NCBI RefSeq assembly: GCF_029871235.1
Contig: NZ_SSOM01000057.1
Span: 1-58,837, forward strand
From: Pseudomonas sp. BN411
Lineage (GTDB): Bacteria > Pseudomonadota > Gammaproteobacteria > Pseudomonadales > Pseudomonadaceae
Direction: 5' to 3'
Length of the DNA stretch: 58,837 nucleotides
Both the position numbers and the translations under genes were made by a program. How positions within the stretch are numbered: position 1 is the first letter of the stretch; each line of letters begins with the position of its first letter. The notes under the pieces are model-generated. The model did no database searches. It saw only the letters and a list, made by a program, of their open reading frames with translations, and was not told the DNA's origin. Shown here one piece after another: positions 53,134 to 58,837 of this stretch.

Positions 53134-53612
53134 GGGTGTTCTCGCCGATCTGATGTATCGCTATCTTTCGCAGGCTGGAGCGAGGCGGCCAGTTAATGCC
53201 GGTTAAAGTTCATTAAGCGGACAGTCGCCTGGGAACCATGAACTTTGCGATGGCGCAACCGTCAATCAGTGGCGTGACCAGGCCCATCTTTCTGCGACGT
53301 TTCTGTGAAGCCGAAGGGTGCCTTCAGGTGCCCAAGTGCCACGGGTGAACCGTGCGGGTTTGGTGAGTCGGCCGGCCACTTCCGCCGGCGTCGGCACCGT
53401 GACGACCGTGCGCGGGACGAGCGCAAGGTTTTTCGTGAACCGCTTGCCGCCGGAAGCAGCGGTGATGGTCGTTGTTAATTTTTATGAAGAGCCCTCGGCA
53501 GCTCACCTTTTTTGCAATAGAACGGAGGTGGCAGCTCTGCGGAGCTGTGTTCGAGGCCTCCCGTTAGAAAGAGACCGGCACCCGGCCCGCGTGCAATTTT
53601 TTGTTGGTAACG
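53134..53612. other. Divergent gap, small AraC / large ATPase regulator
   Basis: 479 bases. The AT-richer 53200-53220 part (GTTAATGCCGGTTAAAG) and the 53470-53510 part (GTTGTTAATTTTTATGAAG) are plausible promoter regions for the two divergent genes. No small ORF with credible protein is seen; frames crossing it are shadows. Confidence 0.5.
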
Positions 53613-56411
53613 ATGAGAAAAGAACAACTGATGCCGGTCGAGTCCGCGTTGTGCTTCGGCCCCTACGTGGTCTATCCCACCTCGCGCTCGATCGTGGATA
53701 GTGGCCGACCGCTACGCCTGGGGCAGCGCGCCTTCGATCTGCTTCTCGTGCTGTTGGAAAACGCCGGCGAGGTCGTCGGCAAGCGCGACCTGATGGCCAG
53801 GGCCTGGCCCGGCCTGGCGGTAGATGAAGGCAACCTTCGCGTGCACATGGCGGCATTGCGGAAGGCTCTTGGAGATGGCCAGGAAGGGCGCCGCTACATA
53901 GTGACGGTGGCGCTGCGAGGCTACAGTTTCGTCGCACCGATCAGCCAGGTTGGCAGTGTCCCACCTTTGATGAGCGTGGATCCGTCGAGCCAGCACAACC
54001 TGCCGGCGCGGCGCAGTCGCCTGGTCGGCAGGGAGCGGGAAGTAGCACATATCATCGGCCAGCTGCAGAGCGGTCGCAGCGTTTCGGTGGTGGGCTGCGG
54101 GGGAATCGGCAAGACCAGTGTCGCCCTGCTGGTGGCTGAGCAGCTGATCGGCCGCTATCGCGATGGGATCCGCATGCTCGACCTCACGCTGCTTCAGGAT
54201 GCCGGGCCGCTGGCCAGCACCCTTGCCGCGCTGTTGGGCATACCCGGGCAGGCAGATAGCTCGCTCGAGGTCCTCTGCAGCCAGCTCGGCTCGCGCGAGA
54301 TGCTCCTGCTGATCGACAACTGCGAGCACATGGTCGAAGCGGCGGCGCACCTCATGGAGTGCCTGCTGTGCGCTGCTCCGGGGATTCATGTGCTTGCCAC
54401 CAGCAGGGAGGCGCTGCGTACCGCGCACGAGCGCGTTTATCGATTGCCTCCGCTGGCCAACCCACCAATGCAGATTACCGAGGTCGCCGAGGCGCTTGCC
54501 TACCCGGCGCTCGCCCTGCTGGTTGAGCGGGTCAGGAACGTCGACGAAGCCTTCGAGCCTGGTGCGGCGGATCTGCCGCGCCTCGTTGATATCTGCCATC
54601 GCCTGGACGGCATGCCTCTGGCGATTGAACTGGCGGCCGGCCAGATCGCCAGCGAGCGGGACATTGGCGCGGCGCTGCTCGGCGGCGATTGCTACCTGGA
54701 CTGTCCCATCGACGCCCAGGATGTCCATCCACGACACCGGCACTTGCGCACAATGTTCGACTGGAGCTACGCCCTGCTGTCCGATGCGGAGCGGGCCGGC
54801 CTGCGTCGCCTGGGAGTGTTTCGCGGGAGCTTTTCCCTGGAGTCCGCCGCGGCGTTGTTTGGCCTCCCGGGCGACCCTGGGGCCGGTTGCATGCTCATCT
54901 CGCAGTTGGCGATGAAGTCGCTGATCAGCGTCGAGGTCAGCGACGATGAGTTCGCTTACCGCCTGCTCGAACCGGCGCGGCTCTATGCCTTGGAAAAGCT
55001 GGACGCGGCGGGTGAGCTCCACGAAACCCGCGTCCGACACCTTGGAATTTGCATGGCGCGCCTGGAGCAGGCGCAGCTTGAATGGGAAAGCCTGCCAACC
55101 AGCCGTTGGTTGGAGCGATACGCCAGGTGGCTGGGTGACCTGCGCTCGGCGTTGAACTGGGGGCTGGATGCCGAGGTGCGCCACCCCCTGGCCATTCGCC
55201 TGACAGCATGCTCGGCACCGATCTGGCAGGAGATGTCGCTCCTGCACGAGTATGGTTCCTATGTGGCGAGTGCCCTCAGCCTACTGAGCACGGCTTTCGA
55301 TGCTGAAGGCCATGAGTCTTTGCAACTGGCGACGCAGTTGCAGCTGGCGTTGGGCAACTGTTCCTACCATGGTCAGATTGTTGCTACCCAGGCCATCGGA
55401 GCCTTCCAGAGCGCCCAGTCGCTCGCGGAGAGAAGCGGGGACCCGGGCGCGATGCTGCATGCTATTTCGGGCCAGCTAGCGGCCAACCTGCGTTCTGGAC
55501 GGTACCTGCAAACCTTGGCGCTGAGCGAAGAGTTCGATCAGTTGGCCCAAGGGCGTGGTGAAGAGTTAGCGGTCAGCTCGCAACGCCTCAAGGTCCTCGC
55601 CCTTCATTATTCGGGGATGCAGGAGCGGGCCCATCACCTGGCTGAATCGGTGTTGGAGGCGCTCGAGCGCGAAAATCGCCCGAACCGCTTTGCGCTTTGC
55701 ATGGGTGTGCAATACGAGCAAAGGGTGGCGTCGCTCACCGTCCTGGCTCGTATCCTCTGGCTTCGGGGTTACCCGGACCAGGCCGAACAGCGCGTGCAGC
55801 AGGCCCTGGACCTGGCCTACCAGCTGGAGCACATCCCGTCGATATCGTACTTGCTGGCCACGGCCGGTTGCGTGATTCCCTACTACAACGGTGAGTACGA
55901 GAAGGCATCCCTCCGCCTGCAACTCCTGCTCGAGGCCTCTTCACGCCACTCCATCCCGTTGTTCGCCGACTGGGCGCAGCACTATGCCGGGGTGATGGGC
56001 TGCGAAGGTCTTCCCAGGCCGACGCTACCGGCAAGTGGATTGGTGAGGGATATCGTCATGACACTCGGGGGATCGAGGTCGTTCGAGGAGCGACCTGCAT
56101 CGCTCCAGAGCAGCATCGGCGCCACTGGATGGTGTGCCCCAGAGATGCTTCGACTGGAGGCTTGCCAACTGCTTGAAGCCGGTGCGGAGGGGGCCGAGGC
56201 CCTGCTGACCCGATCGTTGGAGCTGGCCCGCAGAGGCGGCGCGCTTGCCTGGGAGCTGCGCAGCGCGACCACCCTGGCCCAGGTATGGCGTGACCAAGGG
56301 CATAGGCAGCCGGCGATGGAGCTGCTTGAACCCGTCTATGGTCGTTATGAAGAAGGCCTGGGTACACCCGATCTTGTAGCCGCACGCGCGTGCTTGGAGA
56401 CGCTGCGCTGA
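53613..56411 (+). CDS. Winged-helix/STAND-ATPase/TPR regulator, long form
   Basis: 932 residues: OmpR-type winged helix (about 10-105: LCFGPYVVYPTSRSIVDSGR, GNLRVHMAALRKALGDGQ), STAND ATPase with Walker A VGCGGIGKTS and Walker B LLLIDNCEHM, ATSREALRTA sensor, then ~470 residues of helical repeats (for example GYPDQAEQRVQQALDLAYQL; HRQPAMELLEPVYGRYEEG), TPR-like. Such proteins are signal-integrating activators in which the repeats receive a ligand or protein partner and ATP drives assembly. The ATG at 53613 is adopted; one at 53631 is also possible. It faces away from the small AraC gene. Confidence 0.9.
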   Translation: MRKEQLMPVESALCFGPYVVYPTSRSIVDSGRPLRLGQRAFDLLLVLLENAGEVVGKRDLMARAWPGLAVDEGNLRVHMAALRKALGDGQEGRRYIVTVALRGYSFVAPISQVGSVPPLMSVDPSSQHNLPARRSRLVGREREVAHIIGQLQSGRSVSVVGCGGIGKTSVALLVAEQLIGRYRDGIRMLDLTLLQDAGPLASTLAALLGIPGQADSSLEVLCSQLGSREMLLLIDNCEHMVEAAAHLMECLLCAAPGIHVLATSREALRTAHERVYRLPPLANPPMQITEVAEALAYPALALLVERVRNVDEAFEPGAADLPRLVDICHRLDGMPLAIELAAGQIASERDIGAALLGGDCYLDCPIDAQDVHPRHRHLRTMFDWSYALLSDAERAGLRRLGVFRGSFSLESAAALFGLPGDPGAGCMLISQLAMKSLISVEVSDDEFAYRLLEPARLYALEKLDAAGELHETRVRHLGICMARLEQAQLEWESLPTSRWLERYARWLGDLRSALNWGLDAEVRHPLAIRLTACSAPIWQEMSLLHEYGSYVASALSLLSTAFDAEGHESLQLATQLQLALGNCSYHGQIVATQAIGAFQSAQSLAERSGDPGAMLHAISGQLAANLRSGRYLQTLALSEEFDQLAQGRGEELAVSSQRLKVLALHYSGMQERAHHLAESVLEALERENRPNRFALCMGVQYEQRVASLTVLARILWLRGYPDQAEQRVQQALDLAYQLEHIPSISYLLATAGCVIPYYNGEYEKASLRLQLLLEASSRHSIPLFADWAQHYAGVMGCEGLPRPTLPASGLVRDIVMTLGGSRSFEERPASLQSSIGATGWCAPEMLRLEACQLLEAGAEGAEALLTRSLELARRGGALAWELRSATTLAQVWRDQGHRQPAMELLEPVYGRYEEGLGTPDLVAARACLETLR

Positions 56412-56508
56412 AGGTGAGCGTTTTCCGGCCTGGTTCAACCGCGCTGTGACCACTGCGTCCTGGCCTACGGGGAGTGACCAGGGAGGGCTGCTTGTGCAAC
56501 TGAAGAGC

Positions 56509-56525
56509 CCGCTTCTGGCCGGAAG
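56509..56525 (-). repeat. Dispersed 17-base repeat, copy 3
   Basis: On the minus strand CTTCCGGCCAGAAGCGG, identical to copy 1 at 39819. The site extends into a dyad: GGCCGGAAG and TTCCGGCC around 56517-56540. It lies between convergent genes. Confidence 0.6.
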
Positions 56526-56563
56526 CTGCCTCTTCCGGCCGAGGGTGTTGAAGATATTTATGG

Positions 56564-57487
56564 CTATTGAATGAACTTCACGCCCGGCTTGGTTCGCTCA
56601 TCGACGACCAGCTCAAAGACATCGGGTCGCGCGTAATGACCGGTCACGTCGAAGTCATAGCGCGCACGTACCAGGTCGGCTGTATCGATCTCCGCTACCA
56701 GCAGGCCGCGTTCTCCGGTTAGTGGGCCGGCCAGCACATCTCCCAGAGGGCCCACGATCACGCTGCCGCCGTTGATCAGCGGACGCTCTTCCGGCCAGTT
56801 CTCGACCTTGAGGCCGAGCGCCGAAGGTGAGTCCTGCACCTGGCAAGCACTAACGACAAAGCAGCGCCCCTCGCAAGCGATGTGGCGCATCGTGGCTAGC
56901 CACATTTCCCGCTCATCGACCGTGGGTGCGCACCAGACGTCGACCCCCTTGGCGTACATCGCGGTGCGTAGGAGGGGCATGTAGTTCTCCCAGCAAATGG
57001 CCGCGCCCAGTCGGCCAGACTCACCTTCCACCACGGGCAGGGTCGATCCATCGCCCTTTGCCCAGATCAACCGCTCGGTGCCCGTGGGCATCAGCTTGCG
57101 ATGCTTGGCAACGAATCCTGCCTGGGGAGTGAAGAACAGCACGGAGCAGTAAAGGCTGTGGCCACTGCGCTCGATTACGCCAACCACCAGGTCGGCGCCA
57201 GTGCGCTCGGAAAGGGACGCCAGAGCATCAGTTTCAGTCCCGGGCACATCGATCGCGTTTTCATAGTAGTGGGCGAAGGCCTCGCGCCCTTCCGGCAGCC
57301 TGTAGCCGAGTTGGGTGCCAAATCGCTCGCCCTTGGGATACCCACCCAGCAGAGCCTCCGGCATGACCACCAGATTGGCGCCGGCTTCGCGAATGGCCGT
57401 TTCGTAGGAAAGAATCTGTTCGAGTGTGTCGGCCTTGCCGCCAGGTAGCGAGCCGATTTGTAGCGCAGCGACGATGGACTTGGACAT
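56564..57487 (-). CDS. Nitrilase-superfamily carbon-nitrogen hydrolase
   Basis: 307-residue C-N hydrolase. The catalytic triad is complete: E44 (MPEALLGG), K131 ([12 protein letters not shown]) and C165 ([13 protein letters not shown]). CWENYMP with HRKLMPT is the signature of branch-1 true nitrilases, which convert nitriles to acids and ammonia. The ATG at 57487 has GAGGAGCG nearby upstream; an ORF extension to 57565 is rejected. The divergent LysR gene starts 90 bases away, so that protein probably controls it. No nitrile hydratase or amidase is adjacent. It may act on plant or amino-acid-derived nitriles, which is an inference from the family. Confidence 0.93.
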   Translation of the reverse strand: MSKSIVAALQIGSLPGGKADTLEQILSYETAIREAGANLVVMPEALLGGYPKGERFGTQLGYRLPEGREAFAHYYENAIDVPGTETDALASLSERTGADLVVGVIERSGHSLYCSVLFFTPQAGFVAKHRKLMPTGTERLIWAKGDGSTLPVVEGESGRLGAAICWENYMPLLRTAMYAKGVDVWCAPTVDEREMWLATMRHIACEGRCFVVSACQVQDSPSALGLKVENWPEERPLINGGSVIVGPLGDVLAGPLTGERGLLVAEIDTADLVRARYDFDVTGHYARPDVFELVVDERTKPGVKFIQ

Positions 57488-57576
57488 GGGGTGACGCTCC
57501 TCGATGTGCGGTGGGGTTTCGCGCATTTTCAGGGTCGGACAAACTATAAATAAACAACCAATCACTTCTAGTTGAT

Positions 57577-58515
57577 ATGAGCCTCATGAATATCGCCGAT
57601 GTAGACCTGAACCTGCTGAAGGTGTTCGAAGCGCTGTATGAGGAATCCAGCGCAAGCCGGGCAGCCCTTCGCCTTGGCGTCACCCAGTCGGCCGTGAGCG
57701 CGGCGCTTCGGCGATTGCGCGACGTCTATGGGGATGCGCTGTTTGTGCGAACCGGGCGCGGTCTGGCGCCCACGCTGCGGGCGAACCAATTGCGACCCCT
57801 GATTGGCGAGGCGCTTGGCAAATGCAGGCAGAGCCTTGCCTTACTGGCTCCCACTGCAAGCGATTTCGCCGGCCGTGCCGTCTCATTGGGTTTGTCGGAT
57901 GATTTTGAAATCGCGTACGGGCGCCGGCTGATCGATGCCGTCCAGAAGCGGGCGCCGGGCTTGCGCTTGATCTTCCGTCAGACACACAGCCAGATTGTCG
58001 CGGATGCCCTGCTTGACCGAAGTATCGACCTGGCGCTCACTGCTGGCGGATTCAACGCACGGATGCTCAGCCGAGAGATTCTTGCCGACGGAGGCTATAG
58101 CTGCCTGGTGGACGCTGGCAGCCTGGTGCCCGAGCAGATGGCCCTGAGCATCGATGAGTTCGTTGCCCGGGAGCACATCCTGATTTCGTCGGGTGGATTC
58201 ATCGGCATAGTCGATGAGGCTCTGGCGGCTATTGGGCTGACGCGCCGAGTCAGTGTCTCGACCACGCACTTTGCCGCATTGCCTTACCTGTTGCCCGGTA
58301 CCGGAGCCGTGGCCACCATACCCAGCCATGCGGCCGACGAAATCGCCCGAGTGACAGGATTGGCCGCGCTGCCGTGCCCCCTGCCACTGCCTCGTTATCC
58401 AATCGAACTGGGATGGAGAACGACGCCTCAGGTTGACCTCGCAATACAGCGGGTGAGAGAGGCAATAGTCGACTGCTTTCGGCCAAGCGCAGACATGAGC
58501 GACACCCATGGATAG
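57577..58515 (+). CDS. LysR-family regulator beside nitrilase
   Basis: 312 residues. [20 protein letters not shown], helix-turn-helix [20 protein letters not shown] and [13 protein letters not shown] are of the same LysR subgroup as the gene at 48089. The effector domain is complete, ending [18 protein letters not shown]. Divergent from the nitrilase gene with a 89-bp AT-rich intergenic segment (57488-57576) that must contain both promoters and the operator. A ligand related to the nitrile or its acid is likely. Confidence 0.92.
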   Translation: MSLMNIADVDLNLLKVFEALYEESSASRAALRLGVTQSAVSAALRRLRDVYGDALFVRTGRGLAPTLRANQLRPLIGEALGKCRQSLALLAPTASDFAGRAVSLGLSDDFEIAYGRRLIDAVQKRAPGLRLIFRQTHSQIVADALLDRSIDLALTAGGFNARMLSREILADGGYSCLVDAGSLVPEQMALSIDEFVAREHILISSGGFIGIVDEALAAIGLTRRVSVSTTHFAALPYLLPGTGAVATIPSHAADEIARVTGLAALPCPLPLPRYPIELGWRTTPQVDLAIQRVREAIVDCFRPSADMSDTHG

Positions 58516-58545
58516 TTTTTCGTCCGATGGTTTTCGGGTTCCGGG

Positions 58546-58740
58546 CTAGCTCTCATCCTGGCTGCGAGAAGCAACCATCGGCTTGGTTTCATTCGTGTCC
58601 GTGGCGTCTGTCATCGATCGGCGAAAACCCTTGATCGATTCACCCAGGTCACCGCCGAGGTGCCGCAGACGCTTACCGCCAAATAGCACCAGAGCGATCA
58701 GCAGAATGACTGCCCAGTGCTTCCAATCGAAAATACCCAT
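58546..58740 (-). CDS. tatA: Twin-arginine translocase subunit TatA/E paralogue
   Basis: 64-residue protein with an N-terminal membrane helix (KHWAVILLIALVLFGGKRLR), the FG hinge, an amphipathic helix (LGGDLGESIKGFRRSM) and a short polar tail, the standard TatA/E layout. It forms the pore-like part for export of folded proteins. GGAGAGGAG upstream of the ATG at 58740 is a strong ribosome-binding site. It follows the lipA end by 20 bases, so it is co-transcribed with lipA. No tatB or tatC follows, so it is an extra copy serving the genomic TatBC; one Tat substrate in this window is the amine oxidase at 35428. Confidence 0.92.
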   Translation of the reverse strand: MGIFDWKHWAVILLIALVLFGGKRLRHLGGDLGESIKGFRRSMTDATDTNETKPMVASRSQDES

Positions 58741-58760
58741 TTGCAGTTCTCCTCTCCAGG

Positions 58761-58837
58761 TCAAGTGATCTTGTGCCCGTGAGCCTGCCGGTCCGCGTGG
58801 TACGAAGAACGCACCAGGGGACCTGCCGCCACGTTCG
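58761..58837 (-). CDS. lipA: Lipoyl synthase, C-terminal end only
   Basis: The minus-strand frame entering from the right edge ends at the TGA at 58761-58763 and encodes NVAAGPLVRSSYHADRQAHG plus a few residues. The GPxVRSSYHAD block is the conserved C-terminus of lipoyl synthase, including the Ser (RSS) that contacts the auxiliary iron-sulfur cluster. The rest of the gene is outside the window. It directly precedes tatA. Only ~25 residues are visible. Confidence 0.82.
   Translation of the reverse strand, partial: NVAAGPLVRSSYHADRQAHGHKIT

Noticed and set aside
53318-53701. 127-codon frame in the gap before the long STAND regulator
   Set aside because: It overlaps the true start of the regulator in another frame, has no ribosome-binding site and a composition unlike real genes here.

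Overview
The window is GC-rich, densely packed DNA from a Pseudomonas, most like the P. aeruginosa / P. nitroreducens / P. citronellolis group. This rests on the near-canonical pseudomonad malate synthase G at the left edge, an OprD-family porin, many LysR/AraC/GlxA-type regulators, a CalB-type aldehyde dehydrogenase and typical Pseudomonas intergenic repeats. It reads as accessory catabolic chromosome. No rRNA, tRNA, CRISPR array, intact insertion sequence or prophage was recognised. The window cuts two genes: glcB at the left edge and, on the minus strand, lipA at the right edge.

Layout. 1-4.2 kb: glcB end, OprD-family porin, FMN azoreductase. 4.5-10.1 kb: NCS1 permease with an opposed LysR gene, then acyl-CoA dehydrogenase, tautomerase and a GcvA-like LysR gene. 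10.2-12.5 kb: remnant of a TetR-type gene and a chemoreceptor. 12.6-14.9 kb: a patch of four small unknown genes with lower GC in part. 14.9-20.6 kb: two tandem paralogous AraC regulators, opposed to a 48-residue ORF, a FadB/FadJ-like multifunctional enzyme and an SDR. 20.7-22.9 kb: GAF-PAS-GGDEF-EAL protein. 23.1-30.7 kb: TetR regulator opposed to a four-gene envelope operon (DUF1329, DUF1302, MMPL/RND, Ycf48-like propeller). 31.0-32.9 kb: nitronate monooxygenase and enoyl-CoA hydratase. 33.2-39.7 kb: six-gene operon with FAD oxidoreductase, membrane protein, Tat-exported amine oxidase, dihaem cytochrome c, second membrane protein and CalB-like dehydrogenase. 39.8-42.9 kb: LysR, alpha/beta hydrolase, aldo-keto reductase. 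43.2-44.1 kb: NAD malate dehydrogenase. 44.4-51.0 kb: ABM-domain membrane protein, perhydrolase-type hydrolase, amidohydrolase, LysR, YcaC-like hydrolase, GlxA-like regulator. 51.2-56.4 kb: two paralogous winged-helix/ATPase regulators flanking a small AraC gene. 56.6-58.8 kb: nitrilase, LysR, tatA paralogue, lipA end.

The most interesting part is 17.4-39.7 kb. CoA-dependent beta-oxidation type enzymes, a candidate trans-envelope lipid or hydrophobe system, and an amine/aldehyde oxidation operon lie side by side. The intergenic regions at 23.9, 30.9 and 33.1 kb carry related dyads of the form TAAC-N4-GTTA. The envelope operon also has a textbook -24/-12 (sigma54) promoter followed by a 34-bp near-perfect palindrome at the expected transcription start. 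A plausible reading, which is inference, is one co-regulated pathway that takes up or exports and degrades a hydrophobic, possibly amine-bearing compound.
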